Shown here piece by piece: positions 11,701-26,700 of a DNA stretch of 64,000 nt. A model generated the notes under the pieces. It saw only the letters and a program-made list of their open reading frames with translations, was not told the origin of the DNA and ran no database searches. Location: assembly GCA_022575985.1 (NCBI GenBank), contig JAKSXM010000142.1, forward strand, positions 1,054,001-1,118,000. Reading direction: 5' to 3'. The first letter of the stretch is position 1; every line of letters begins with the position of its first letter. Source of the stretch: Anagrus nilaparvatae. Its lineage: Eukaryota > Arthropoda > Insecta > Hymenoptera > Mymaridae. The translations under genes were made by a program, and so were the position numbers.

Positions 11701-14700
11701 TTTTTCCAAATTCAAAACTGGACATTTTCACAGTTTACACCGTTTCAATTATTTTCATTTCAATAAATCACAAATTTTGGAAATCTACCAAAAAAATCCA
11801 AATGCTTGAACATGTCTTATACAAAATGCTTAAATCCACCTACCACGAGCCAGAAAAAGACTAAAAATTTTTAGAAAAAACTTCCCACTGTGCACTTAAA
11901 TGACTTTCGAAATTTATTATCAGTAAAACTAAATTTACTACCGGATACAGCAAAATTCACAGCAGGATTTTTACTGAACATAGTCTCTCTCTATAGCACA
12001 AAGTATAAAACGTATAGATCCAGAGACAATAAAATGAATATATAGGATAAAAATAAATTACAGAGGACTTTTGTTAACTAGTTCAGAACTGATTAAAACT
12101 GTCTGAATTTAAATACGATACTTTGATAATAAAAAAACCTATAATATAGTTTTTATTTATTTTTTTTTAAAGTAGAACTGTCAATCTAATAAAATTATTT
12201 ATAGCCATATTTAAAAGTTAAATAAAATATTTAATTTGACGTTCGTATATAAAATTGAATGGATAAAATGATACTTCAATAGGCAGATATATTAAAAAGC
12301 TTTAAATATACTTGAATTATATAATAATTATAATTTTATTTTTAAACAATTTGACCTAAAAAATGAACTGAATTTATGTAATTAAAAATCTATATTTTGC
12401 AGATTTTCTATTAAAATTTTACATGAAGTTATTCTATTTTTAATAATTTATCCATAATTAATGAGGAGAATCTGGGCCATCTGGCTTAAATATTTAATAA
12501 TCATAAAAATATTATTTTAAGATACGAACTCAGAATAATAGTAAAAATTTTTTTACTATTTTATTTTTATCAAAATTTTAAAGAATATAAATATAGTCTC
12601 ACTTGAATATAGTTTGTTTTTTATTGGATTTTTTTGTTTGTTATTTTGATATAGAATAAATGTTAGTTTAATATATTTTTAACACGTTTCAATAGTATAT
12701 ATATGCAATTTAAAAGTTTTTAAATGCTGGTCAGGTATTTTAGATTTTATTGAAGTTATGCCAAAATTTTAAGGACATAATCTTCTAGAATTTTTTATAC
12801 ACAGAATGCATTGTTGTGGAAAAACAGTACTTTTATTGTGTTTTACTACTTGAGAATGACAGTAATAAAACTAATAAAACTTTTTTTTAAGTCTTTTTTT
12901 TACAGAAGTGACCTTACATTTAAAAAATTTATACTTTAATTATGTTTTGAAACTCTTGGAAAGTATCTTATCTTTGTACATTTTTTTGAAATAAATTTTT
13001 GCTACGTGGAAGAAAATTTAGCAGATTTTTGTACTTAAGAAAAAATTTAATCAAACGGTAGCTGTTTTGAATTTTTGAAACATTTTTTGAAAATTTTTCT
13101 AAAATGAGCCTTTTACTATCAATAAAATGTAAAATTCACTGTGATGGGTTAAATGCCATTACATACGTTTTTTAAAAACTACGGTTATCAATCTCGGAGG
13201 CTTAAGTACATAAAAATTCTTTTTCTTTGAGATTTATAACTTTGAGTTTATTTACTGTTGATAAATAAATCTTAGACTTTTAAAACTTAAGCTCGTAAAC
13301 CTAACCTATAATTCTAAAGCTTATATTGATTTCAAGCTCAAGGAGTGAATTTAAAAAATTGAAACTAAAACTAAAAATAGAAATCAAAACTTTAAAGAAA
13401 GAATTTTTCAATTCTATAAATTTCAAAAAATCAGCTTCAAACCTAAAAACCTATTTTTAAGTTTTTTGCGGTGTCCATAAATTATTTCATAATATACAGA
13501 GATGATTGATGAAGTTTATGAAGTTGAACAAACTTTTAGCTTTTGAAAATTTATATGCTTCTCATATGGCTGTAGTTTAAAGTTGTATGCTAAAGATCAA
13601 CTATTTTCAGGGTTTATAAGTTCTCTGGGATTACTGCAAATCGTGATTGAATGCTTTCTTGCATAAGGTAAACGTTCTAAGTAATAAAGGATTTTAGCAA
13701 AACAACAAATGTGGAATAAAAAACAATTAAATTATAAGCTCTCAAAAAAATGTAATTTTTTGAACCCCATAATTTCTGAACTCAATTTTCAGTGCTTTCT
13801 AAATGTAGGTAAAAAATTTATATTTCAAGTTAGCGCAGAATCGAAAAACACTGTTCACATTTTTCTTGTAACTGCACAGAAAAAAATTGATGTGTCTTAT
13901 GAGGGTCGTTTTCATGGAACATATTTTTATTAGATTCTGAGGCATTAGAGTAGAAATAATTAATTATGACAGAAAATCCGTTACAATTCTGTTCTATGAG
14001 AATCCATGAAATTGTCTCCAAGCAGTATATTTTAATAAATTTGTGGTGATAATTAGTAGAGTTCAATTGTTTCAACCCTAGTGCCCTCATAATCTAGTAA
14101 AAATATGCTCCATGAAATCCTATGAACATTTTTTGTGGAGTTTATTAAAAAAAAAAGACGTTACCTGGGGGAAACTACCAGTATCTAAAAAAGTCTAAAT
14201 CCACATCTAAAATTTAATAAGCCTTATAAAAAATACAGGTCCATTATACCTTACCTTGTTTATTTACAAAATTTTTGAATAACATCAAAAAAACTTTAAA
14301 AATAACATGAAAACTCGTAAAGTTAAAATATCAAGTGACTATCGAATTCCGATAGCTCTATTTTATTTATATAACACCATATATGAAACTTTATACAAGA
14401 ATAATCTAGAAATTTTGCTTTATACTATCCATAACTTTCATAAAATGTAAATCAAAATTCACGTACCTTATATTCTATTTTATGTATTATTTACCAACTA
14501 GATTAAAACTATTTGCTTTATAAACGGATAAATTGAAAGTAAAAATAATTATTTTAGGGTATAAATTTTACATATTAGATTAAATTGATTGCTTTGTAAA
14601 TTTTAAACAAATTAAAGAATTTTTCAGTAATAACATTTCTTGGTATTTGATGTGAAAAAGCTGTCTTGAAAAAGTATATTCAAATCCTGTTTTTAGGATA

Positions 14701-17700
14701 TTTTCTTATGCTACTTCGTGACTCAAAATGTACTTACTTTTAAAATTTTCTAATTGCTCAAGACATGATGAGCTTAGCGATGAGCTTTAAACCTCTTTGA
14801 ATAAAATAAAGTTTGTTAAAACTCTTCTCTTGAACATCAGAAAAATATGCAAATTAATTAAACTAATTTACATTCTCTTATGAACTTTAAATTAAAAAAA
14901 AATATCTTTTTTGAAATTTTTCTGAAAATTGAAGTCTGTATTCTGTCCCCTTGCGTGAAATAATTACTGACTTAGCACAAGCTCAGGTAGACTTTTCTCC
15001 CCAAGTCTATTCCAAATTTGTCCTATTAAACTTTCTAAGACTCCTGTGGATCTTAAATTTTCACAAGATAAAATTTCTATTTTCAATTTAACAATGAAAT
15101 CCGATGAAATCTGTAAAAGTTCCATAGGACAGATTTCGGATAGACTTGCGGAGTCAAATGAACGCTAGACTTATGTCAAGTGCTAGAACCGAAATTATAA
15201 TAAGTCCCTAAATTTAAATTCTAAGTCCCTAAGTCAAAATTATTTTAAGTTCTTAAATCAAAATTATTCTAATAAGTCCGTTTGACCCCCCCCCCCTTAT
15301 CCCAGACTTTTGTCAATTCTAAAATATTTTTAGCCAGGATACATATAGTATATGTTTCAATTTATAGAGAATCTTATGTCAGTAGATCCATTAAAACGTC
15401 TTATAAAAATAGATATTTCCATATTAGGTAAGAAAAATATTGGCTAAAATCTAAAATATATTTTTCCAAAAGATTGACATTCCTTTTTTATTGGTTCATT
15501 TTTAATAATATCTCATTTTTCATATTATTGTATAAATCCAATACGCAAAGCGACGTAAAAAATTTCTCATATTCTTGAAAATTGATGATTCCATCATACG
15601 TGCAATTTTTCATATTTGTATAAAAAAATTTATAATCTAAAAATGAGAATATTAATTTTTAATATAAAATCTTGTAATTTCTTCTTCTCATTAATTTTTA
15701 AATCTCTTGAGATTATTACCTACTCTGATTTCAGACACTAAAACCATTTAATCTGCCTGTTATTTTTTATAATTTTAATGCGTTCATTAATTATGAGATT
15801 AATTTCTTATGCTTATACATAATATATTCGCTTAAAACGAAAAATAATGAATTATTTAAATCTAATGTGGGTAGGCACGAATTTTCGTTGCATGAAGGAT
15901 TTATACAATTATTATTATTGCGGATGTATGAGTCGTATAGGAAATTAAAAAAATAACTAAAAATTTAAATAATACATTTTTCTAACATTATAAATAAAAT
16001 ATACAGCGCTGTCAGATTTTTCAGCTTGAGAGTTTTCATTTTTGATTAAATATTTAGATAGATAGTTTTTATAGTCAAGCAAATACCTGAGCTAAAATTG
16101 AAGCCAGCACCGGATTTAGATTTGTGGGAGTTTATAGACAAACGATTTTAACAAAAATTTTTTTGGGCCCTTTCTAAAAACTTAATTTGGGGGGGTCTTG
16201 AGGTCATTTATACTGTGCTTACATGATAAGCTCTGCGCCGAGTGAAACAGAGAAACTGACAGTGCTAGGTCACAATTTTTTCTGAATCGGCTTGCTTCAG
16301 TCCTGGGAAAATAATCACTAATGGCAGAAATTTCCATACAAAGCTTACCCCTTCATGAACCTATAATTGATTAAATTAAAATAAATAATCTAAAATCAAT
16401 AAAAAAATAAATTAATTTTGAATTTTAATTCCAGGCACGTCCATCCTTCTCAATATCCTCATCATCAACATCATCTCAACGTAGTCAAAAATTTTCACAC
16501 GGTCAATGTAGTACAAGTACATGTTCAGGTACATCATCATCAAAAGGTTATTCATCAATAAGTACACCAGTAAATAAACAGCAAGTTAATAAAAACAAAA
16601 ATATTAGTAATATTAATTTATCATCACCTGAAAGTGCATATTCAACTGGTTATTCAACTGATGGTACATCGCCATCACTTGCTACTGGTTCTTACACACC
16701 AGAAAGTTATGCTAATATCGGTAACAAGTTCCAAACGTACTTAACTAATAATGATAATAAGTTATCAAAAGAATTTTTATTAAAAAGGAAAAATCACAAT
16801 GGGGTAAGTTTTTTTTTCTTTTATAAAATTCCTTGATCTTAATTAAATACTTTTTAATTTATTTAATAATATTAACCTTTATTCTAAATAAACTACGTAG
16901 TCTTATAAAATTACCTAATTAATTAAAGCTTCTTAAATTATATTATCAATTATACATACTATTGATATCATTGTAAATAAGTATTAACATTGACACGTCA
17001 ACTTTTTTTTTTATTCGGCTTCAAGGTAAAAAGTATTTAAAAAATTTAAATTTATGTTTTTTTTTTATATGAGAAATTATGTTTTATTGTGACAATTTTT
17101 AAATATTATCATTTTATGTGCTCATGTATGAAACCTAAAAAAATGTAAGTGAGAAATTTTTATTTTTTGTTGTGGTAAGTGATTTATAAAATGTTAGAAA
17201 GCACTTTAATATTATTTCAAAAGTAATAAAAACATTAAAACCTTAGAAATGCTTATATAATAATAGGGGAGAGTTTAATAAAATGGTATTGTGTAATTTT
17301 TGATTTTTCATAGTTTCTGAAAAAAGATATTAGCCTAAAAAAGAATTTAGGTCTTTTACAACCCCCCCTCCTCTTCGTTAAAATGATATTTTTTTTTTCA
17401 TTAGGATTTTATTATAACCCCTTAGCGCCTAATCGAGCATTCGTGGTTAAATGAATTTTAACATAAAAAATGTATAACCGGTTTGTGTAACTACACAACC
17501 AACGAGCACGGAACATGTTCACTCATAACAGTGATAAATCCAAAAACCGAAATTACAATAAATCCTGAAATATAAAATATCCTAAATCCAACTTTTAACT
17601 TCTAAGTTCTTGTTCTTATCAAGGGCCTAATCCTGACTCCCTTTTTCAAATTATTATAAGTCCCTAAATTGAAAATATTCTAAGTCCATTTCACCCCCCC

Positions 17701-20700
17701 CCCCTAAAAATGTCACTTTTTCACCCCCCCTCCCTAAAAACGTCAATTTTTCACCCCACCCCCCTGCCGAGCCGAACTTTTTCAAATACCCCATCCAATG
17801 AACATGTTCCATGTTAAAAAATGAATATTTTGGCCCAAAAATGTCATCTTGTGGGTCATATTTGGGTTGCTCTTTTCACTTCCAAGTCAATTTTTACCTA
17901 CAACCTCTAATGTAAAGTTAATTCCGAAATATTTAACTATCCAAGAATGGTTGATTAGGCATTAATGGGTTAAATGACCAAATAATTTAAAATATAAATT
18001 TTTATGGGAAAAACCGGTTTTATAAAGTTTAGGGTCGTGATATGACGTCGGCCACCTATGATGCAATTGTTGTACCGGCACCTACTCCTAGAATAAGATG
18101 AGGTTAGAGATGTCCAGCGGGCACAGGCCCTTTGGGGGTTTAGGGAAGATACCCCCACAAAAGAAATAAATAACTATTACCTACCACCAATTATTTTACT
18201 CGCACCTAACCCTAGAATAAGTTAAGGACTGTGAGGTTGAACCCCACAGGGTAATTATTATTTTTTAAATATTTTTTAACAATTTTTAGTAAAAATGTTA
18301 ATGATTTAGTAAGAGGAGGGGGGCGAACAGTATACAGGAATTCTCCATACAGTGTAATTTTTTTGAGGGGGGGAATTTGCAATCAAATTTGAAAAAAATA
18401 TCCTTTTTTAGGAGAAAGTAAAATTATTAAAAAAAAATGTAAAACTGACCGCTTCAATTGACCCCTTTAACCCCCCCCCCCCCTGTATCCACCTCTGTTA
18501 GAGACGTATTTCTTAAAAATATAAATTTCTCATTTGGAGAGAAATTTTAATTTAAAAAATTTTTTTTTGAGAAGGAGGGGGTTTATTTTGAATCAAATCA
18601 CAAAAAATAAGCTAAATAAAAGGCCCTTGAAATATTTTTGGGAGGATTAAAACTGGTTCTTCTCGTTAGTTATGTAACGTGAAATTAGCTAGAAGAAGGT
18701 AAAACTGACCACTGAAGGGGGGTAAAATTAATAAATGTTAATTCGAAAATTTAAAAAGATAAAAATTTTTAATTTTAGAAAGTTTTATAATAAATATTTT
18801 CATTTTTTTGGGTACTTTTTCTTTTATCAATATTTGCGTGCAAATACTGTATTAAAAATTACCATTTTTACTCCAGTCAATTTATGGATTTTGATATATA
18901 ATTCTTGATCACAACCAGATTTTGTCTAGTATAGACTTTTAGGTCGCTGAATCCAAATTTCGAGAAACTGGCCATGGGAAATGCATCATCACCCTTAAAT
19001 TGCCTACAAGGGGTGTTTTTGATATTTTTTGATAAATTTTCACTACAGGTCTTAATTTTGACATAGTATTGGTTTTTTGGGTCACTAAATCCATATTTCA
19101 GGTCATTTTTAAAAAATAATTAAGAAATTAGGGGGTGTTTTTGCTTTTTTAAGGGTAAATCGCGCAATTTCGATACGAAATTTGGATTCAGTGACCAAAA
19201 AACTTATACTAGACCAAATTTGTTGGTGGTCAATAGTTATACACCCCCCTCTCTTGTAAATTAACTGGGTTATTTTTAAAAAGGAATTATCCAAATTACT
19301 CAGCCAATTAAAAAAAGTATAAATGAAAAACATCATAAAAAACCTTCTACTATGCAATTTTATCCAACACTCCCCAAAATATTAATAAAAAATACATTAT
19401 CTATATACAATTCGAAAAAAAGTTTATTCTGCTTAAATATGTAAAAAAAAGTTTTACAATTACATTTTCACAATAAATTTAAACTCGAAATATTTATCGT
19501 ACTATTTCATGACGACTTTTATCATATTTAACTATAATTCTTTTTACGTGGTTTTCTTAACTATTCTACTTTTCGAATCAATCAAAAGAATTAAATATGC
19601 TGCGTTTTTTTATAAAGTACCTAACCTATAAATATAGAGCTTATTCAAGGTAAAAAAAAAGTTTACTTAATATCCAGCGAGAATATAAGAAAAAAAAAAT
19701 TGTAAAATATGAAAGAAAGAAGAAGTACATTAAAAAAAAACTTCTTTTTTCCCGAGAGGCAGACATTCTTTTATATATAAAAAGACAGTGTTATAAACTT
19801 TGAAAAACACATATAAAAGTTGAAAAATCACGAATTTTTTCTCTTATTCTCCTTTTTTTAATAATATTTATAAAAATGTCGGTATGAAAAAAAAGTTTAT
19901 TTCATTTTTACTTGATTTTTTGAAAATGTTGGGTATTATTTGAAAACTGTACGATATAGCTGAACCTGTCAATCAAAATGTAGCCAAGCACTTATTTGTA
20001 ATTTAGTTATATATAACTTTTTCTATGTGAATTTTTTTTCTCTCTACCTGTATTTTTTTTTTTTTTAATATAAATTGACTTTATTTTTTATGGAAAAAAA
20101 AAAGTCAAATCAAATTTATAAATTAAAAATGTCAATCTTTATAAAAAAGTATTAAGGATAGTTTTAATAACTTTTTAGAGTTGAGATAGGAAGGATGAGG
20201 TATAATAAATATTTAATTATTTAATATCTCATTATTACTTATCTTAAACTTTTTTAATATTAAAATTTTATGAATTGAAATATTAATTTAAGAAGCTTTT
20301 TTATGAAATTTTGAAATGGTCACATTTAAAAAATATTTTAAATGGCGTATTTTATTAGACTGGAAAAAGATAGATAGCCATTTTTACGAGTTGAATTTAT
20401 TACTTGGATAAAAATTTTTATACAGAAATCTTTTAAAGTGATTTGGTAGTTATTAAAATTTATAGTTTAAAAATTTTTTATGGCTGTTTTAAATCATAAT
20501 TTTCAGTCTTAATGTTTATTATGTTTAATTATCTTATTATTTATATTTATTTTGTAACTGTAGAGTTTTTTCTTGTCATAGAAAAACTATTTTTATACCT
20601 GTTGTTAAAATGCAAATTATATTTTTTAATAAACTACTTACTCGGAAAAAACTTTTGAGGCCTTTCGAAAAAAATTTATAACTGGGTTGTGTAACTACAC

Positions 20701-23700
20701 AACCAACGAGCACGGAACATGTTCACTTATAATAGTAATAAATCTAAAAACCGAAATTACAATAACTTTGTTGGGGCTTCTATTAGACGATTCAGTAGTT
20801 CGATTTGTTGTAATTTTAAACAAGAAAGGCTCCAAAATGTTTAAAAACTAAAAATATTTAAAAACACTATTTTTTGCTTTTCAGTCCCAATCCTAAATTA
20901 AAAAACCATTTTTGAAAATTTAAAATATCCATAAAAACAAGGCTAAATTTTCTGTTTTTGCTTGTAATTTGAGTTCCAAAAAACTATATTTATATGTAAT
21001 AAATAAAAATATTTGATTTCTGAGCTAACAATTATTTGCTTTATTTATCTTTCCAGCCTACCAACACAGGTACATTTACAAAAACATCAATACCAACAAC
21101 TCGTCATCAGCAATATAATATCGAATTGCACAATAAATATGAAAATCAACAATGGAAAAAACCATCACCACCACGTTCAACAAAAAATCCACACAATAAT
21201 AACAATAACATAAACAGCAGTACTCAAAGAATTGGTGGTAGTGTCCAAATGATAAGAAAACCATATTACGATTTGTACAATCAGCAGCAATACGATTCTG
21301 ATGTAATAACATCATCGAATAATTCATTATATATGAATTCACCAGTTAGGAAATTACCATCAACTTTATCATCAAATATAACAACACAAACTACAAAACC
21401 ACCACCATTACCACCACATGGAATATTAAAATTATCACCAAGATGTCAACAAAAAACAACAATTAATAATAGCAACAGTAGTAAATTAAAAAATCATAAT
21501 AATCCATGGATAAATAACAACAAAACAATAAATCATCATTTTTTATCAAGAAATTATTACAATAATGATAACAATTATCATAATCCAAAATATAAAAATT
21601 TAAGATTCGATAATTGCTGTAACAGACAAGAAAGCCTTAGCGTTGGAAGAAGTCCGTAAGTTTGTTTAACTTTTTATTACGTAATATTTTATAAAATTTT
21701 CTTATAAAAAATAAAATAGATTTTAAGAAGGGTTTTATAACCTCTATTACTAAAAATATATTATGCTCTTTATACTTTTTTATATGAAAAAAAGGAAAAA
21801 TTCGAGTACGTAGAAGAAAAAAAAAAGTCGATATACTCTATACAGATCTAAAAATCTGCTTTGGGCCAATAAATTTTTACTTATCTGATATTTTTTTTGG
21901 TTTTATTGAGGTTGAATTTCTATATATAGGGGTAAATGTTTGCTATAGTATTTTATTTTATATTGATTTAGTTGTAGTTTCATATATGTAGGTGATATTA
22001 TCGTTTTGATAAAATGAATTGAAAAATGGATTAATTTAAATATGCTGCATGAATGTATAGAATGTAATATATTTTAATTGAGATTTATAATATGGATTAT
22101 TCTGTGGATTTAATAAGTTTATTTATACTGTTAGATTTGTTTGTTTGGGATTTTAAGCTGATAGGAATTAATGATTTGGAAAATAATATTAATTACGTAT
22201 GGTTATTTGTACACTGTTAAAGGTAAAAATAGTTAATTTACAAAAAAATTGGTTGATTATCAGGAAAATCTAAAACATTAAATTTTCGTCCCTAAAATAC
22301 CGTTATTTGATAAGGGGCGATTTCATGAACCATATTCTTACTAGGTTTCTAGGGGCACTAAAGTTTAAGCAATTGAAACTATCACCAGAAATGAAGCGAA
22401 AACCTGCTTCACGATTAAAGACTTTCCTTTAAAGATTTTGCTAGAATTCTAGCGATGGATTTTTAAGTTCAATTGTTTTAACTTTAGAGTACCTAAAAAC
22501 TTAGTAAATACGCTCCATTCCCCTCTAAAGAAGTAATGTTGAAAAACTAGCATATTTGTCCCATAAGTCTGATAAAAGAAAGACTTTAGAAATTTCGCTA
22601 TTATTAGCATAAAACCATTTGAATTGGTTAAAATTCCTTATAAACAAAGTTTGCTAGTCAAAAAAGTGCTGATGAAATAGGGCACTGGATTATCTTGAAA
22701 ATTTTTATTTTGCCCAACCCGAAATGGGTGGAAAATAGTCAGATTTATTTCTCTCCAGATTTTGTGTTGCTTTGTACTGAAAAAGGATTGAAACAGTTGA
22801 AAGCTTAAATCAATATGGTTCACCAGGTCCGAGAGCTCAAAAAACCTGAAATAAATGGATTTAAGTGATTTAAAAAACTTTTGGATTTTTAGAAATTTTG
22901 ACTTTATTCGCTTAAAACCATTTGAAATGGCTAAAATTCTTTATAAACCAAGTTTTCTAATAAAAAAAGTTCTGATTAAGTGGGGAAATCGGATTTCTTT
23001 GAAAATTTTTATTTTGGCCAAAATCCAAAGTGGTATATATGGAAAAATGTCAGATTTTTTGATTTTTTAAATTTTTGGTTGTTTAGGACCGAAAAAGGTC
23101 TGAAAACCTTAAAAATGTGTAATTATTACAGATAAAATCGAAAAACCATTTGAATGCAAACATTGTGCTAAACACAAAACCTAAAAAATTTGTAATTATT
23201 ACGGATAAAATCCAAAAATCATTTGAATGCAAACACTGTGCTTAGCGCAAAACCTTAAAAATGTGTAATTATTGCGAATAAAATCGAAAAACCATTTGAA
23301 TGCAATCAGTGTGCTTAACACAAAACCTAAAAAATTTGTATAAATTATTACGGATAAAATCGAAAAACCATATGAATGCAAACATTGTGCTAAACACAAA
23401 ACCTAAAAAATTTGTAATTTTTACGGATAAAATCCAAAAACCATTTGAATGCAAACAGTGTGCTTACAACAAAACCTTAAAAATGTTTAATTATTACGAA
23501 TAAAATCGAAAATCCATAACAAAACCTAAAAAATTTGTAATTATTACGGATAAAATCGAAAAACCATTTTAATGCAAACAGTGTGCTTAACACAAAACCT
23601 TAAAAATGTGTAATTATTCCGGATACAATCAAAAAACCATTTGAATGCAAACAGTGTGCTGAACGCAAAACCTTAAAAATGTGTAATTATTACGAAGAAA

Positions 23701-26700
23701 ATCGAAAAACCATAACAAAACCTTAAAAATGTTAAAAAAAACCTTAAAAACCTTAACACAAAAGCTTAAAAATTGTAATTATTCCGGATAAAATCGAAAA
23801 ACTATTTGAATGAAAACATTGTGCTTATAAGCTGTTTTTAAAATTTTTTATTATTTAAAACTTTTGGCTTTAGTCGCATAAAACCATTTGAATTGTTTAA
23901 TTGGTGCTGATGAAATAGAGGAACCAGATTTATTTGAAACTTTTTATTTTGGTCAAAATCAAAAGAGGCATATATGGAAAAATGTTGAATTTTTTTTTTC
24001 AAATTTTTTGTTCTTTTGTACTGCAAAAGGTTTGAAACAGTTGAAATCTTAAATAAATAAGGTTCGACTGGTCAGAGAGCACAAAAAACCTGAGATAACT
24101 GGATGTGATTTAAAAAATTTGTGGAAATTTAGAAATTTTGGTCTGATTTGCATAAAACCATTTGAATTCTTTATAAGCAAGGGGTCCCTCGAATTTTTAA
24201 TTTTACTAAAAGTTGACACCCTGTAATGGCTTTATTTTTTGAGAAAATGCGACATATAAACATTGTTAAAAATATTTTTATGAATTGTTATGATCCGAGG
24301 CATTTATATAAATTTTTATTGTTATTATTTTGTATAAAAATTTATTTTTATTTTATCACTAATATTTATTTAACATGAGTATTTCCCTTCAGGATTACTA
24401 AAATCTAGAAAGTACTAAAAATTTTCTTACATTTACACAATATCATCTTATCTATCTAATATAAATGTAATACCTTTAGTACCATATATAATCTTCTTTA
24501 TATCAAATATATAATCTTTCTCATATTGCAAGAAACGTGAAAAAAATCCTAGTATTTATGATTTTCAAAGATTTACAAACTTAACAATTTTTTTAAGTAA
24601 CTTCTAAGTTTTTTTTTGTGCTTATAAGAATTTGCATTTAAAATGAGTAATTAAATAATTCTTAATTAAACTATTAAAATTTACAAAGTTCATTTTTCCA
24701 CTTCACAAATTTAATAGCTAAATAAACTTTTCTGGAGTTACTCATGTATAAAACAGAAAAAAGGACAACTTGCAATTTTTTTTTATGTTGTTGTGTTTGT
24801 TTAAATCGGTTTTGTATACGTAACATAAAAACTAATAGCTTAAATGGTTTGAAATTTGTTTTGGGAATGAAATTGGTATTTCGTAACCGGATATATGAAA
24901 CTATCTATACGCATATAACGATTATGAATTTATTCAGTATGAATTTCAAAATCATTTTATAGGATTGGAGAAACTGAAATTAAACTTTTTTGTTTGTTCA
25001 GTTTTATTAATTTTTAATTAATAACTTGAAAATGTGATACTGAAACATGGATGAGAGTAAAATAGAGTGCTTTAAAGCTCAGAAGTTACCTATCAAAAAA
25101 TATAAAATTTGGTGACCCTTAAATTCTCGGGGTCTAAGCTCTTAAGCCAGTATGAAACGCTATAGCTCAATGCGTACATGGCTTTCCATGGAAAACTGCA
25201 GTCTTCGATTCCTTATGTGGTAAGAAGAGTGGGTTTTTATCTTAAGTCTTAAGATTGTCAGGCTTTACAGCATACGTTGAATCAATATTTTTCTTCTTTT
25301 TCTATATAAAAATACGAATACTCAAAATGCCGTTGAATTATTCAAAAAAAATTTTTTATGTTTTAATGATCGAACGATTTTTTTTGTCTAGTAACCATTA
25401 AAATTTTTACCTTATAAAATAATTTACTATTTACCCCAATAAATTGAGAATAAATTAAAAAAGCATTTCCAATTTTTTCTCTTCAAAAATCGTCTGGCTC
25501 AACAATTATATTATGCTGACTATCTACATTTATTTTTTTTGCTTGAATCGACGTAAATATATGTAAAAAGGTACAATGTATATTCCTAACGTTTAATTTT
25601 AAATTTATATAAAAAAAGTCTTTGAATAAAAAAGGCATCCGTCGACTTTATAATAATACGTGAAAATAAAGTATAAAAAGAATGTAATATATAATCGATA
25701 AGGAATTGCAAATATATATATTGAAAAGAATTTTTAGAATAGTCTAGTCAAATGCGTATATATAGCTACTTTGCATTGTAAAATAAAGGTAGGTAGAGTC
25801 TGATATTTTATGTATACGAGTTATTCGAATGGTTTTTTTAAATTTTGCGTGCATAACTGCGCCGTTTTAATATAAAAAAAATAATATAAAATCAACAGGA
25901 TTTATGGGGTCTAGGTAGATGCGAGGTAGATTTTCTAGAGCTCACTTTTTTGACGAATGGAAATTTTGGAAAATTCTGGTTACATTTTTGGATTCCTCAG
26001 GGAATTTTAATAAAATTTCCCAAGAAATCCAAACATTGAATCAAAATTTTTTGAAATTTTCTCCTGGTGACAGAAAAGCGGGTCCCAAAAATCTGCCTCT
26101 GTTCCAAAAATTCTATTGCTTTGAACTTTTTTAACCAGGGTGTTGTAGGTTACAATCAATTTTAATGACGTACGAACAACTTTAAAAAAAATAAATAAAT
26201 CATTGAACCAGTGCATGTATAAATTTTTTTATTCAAAAAGCTAAAAAACAATTTCTATGCTCTCTTAATAAAATGTTGTAATTAAAACGTAGTATCAAAT
26301 TTTTATAATTTATTTAAATTAAAAGCAAAGGTAACTGAAACTCAAAGAGCTTAAAATTTTTAATTAACATTTACTTTACATCTAATTCTATAAAATGCTT
26401 ACTTTATGTTCATAAATAATTCCAGATATAAAAAAAAAATTGCACTTTTGATTTAAACAAAAGGCAAAAGTAATCCAATACTGAGAAATAGGACGAGTTT
26501 GAATAGACGTAATATATAACTATCTTGTTTTATTTATTTTTTTGCACATCACTTTAAAAATATATATATAGAGTCTAACAACTCCTGTTCATGATTTCTA
26601 TAATGTTTCCTACCTATTATAGTTCCTATTTACTATATCGAACGACCTCATTTCGCATACATTGCAGATAAAATTCTGGAAATTCATCATTCGTGATTTT

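Larger units (their letters stand above)
5702..16434 (+). other. Intron 1 of the large gene (10.7 kb)
   Basis: Bounded by GTAAGT and ...TTAATTCCAG. It holds a 381-bp MITE (7315), an old repeat-C (8340), a MITE-2-like fragment (9530), MITE-1 (9692), a repeat-F foldback (10283), a repeat-G fragment (14060) and another repeat-C (15185). No coding exon was recognised between these. The short open frames near 6409, 11640 and 13709 look like chance AT-rich frames. Confidence 0.6.
16804..21056 (+). other. Intron 2 of the large gene
   Basis: 4.25 kb holding repeat-C (17471 and 20672), a GC-richer direct-repeat segment (18045) and a repeat-F foldback (18912). Poly-C/poly-G tracts occur near 17695-17765 and 18470-18485. 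No coding exon seen. Confidence 0.6.

Noticed and set aside
17690..17765. C-rich tract as a G-quadruplex or telomere-like signal
   Set aside because: The same C-runs occur at the same place in every repeat-C copy, so they belong to the element.
21076..21342. 88-codon minus-strand frame
   Set aside because: Antisense of coding exon 3 of the large gene.
23199..23503. Three frames over the 73-bp array
   Set aside because: The repeat unit is not a multiple of three, so these are repeat artefacts rather than a zinc-finger gene.
23105..23832. CRISPR-like array
   Set aside because: Units are contiguous and homologous along their whole length, with no unique spacers, and the genome is eukaryotic.
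25157..25225. Functional tRNA gene
   Set aside because: No acceptor-stem pairing and no proper 7-nt anticodon loop could be drawn.
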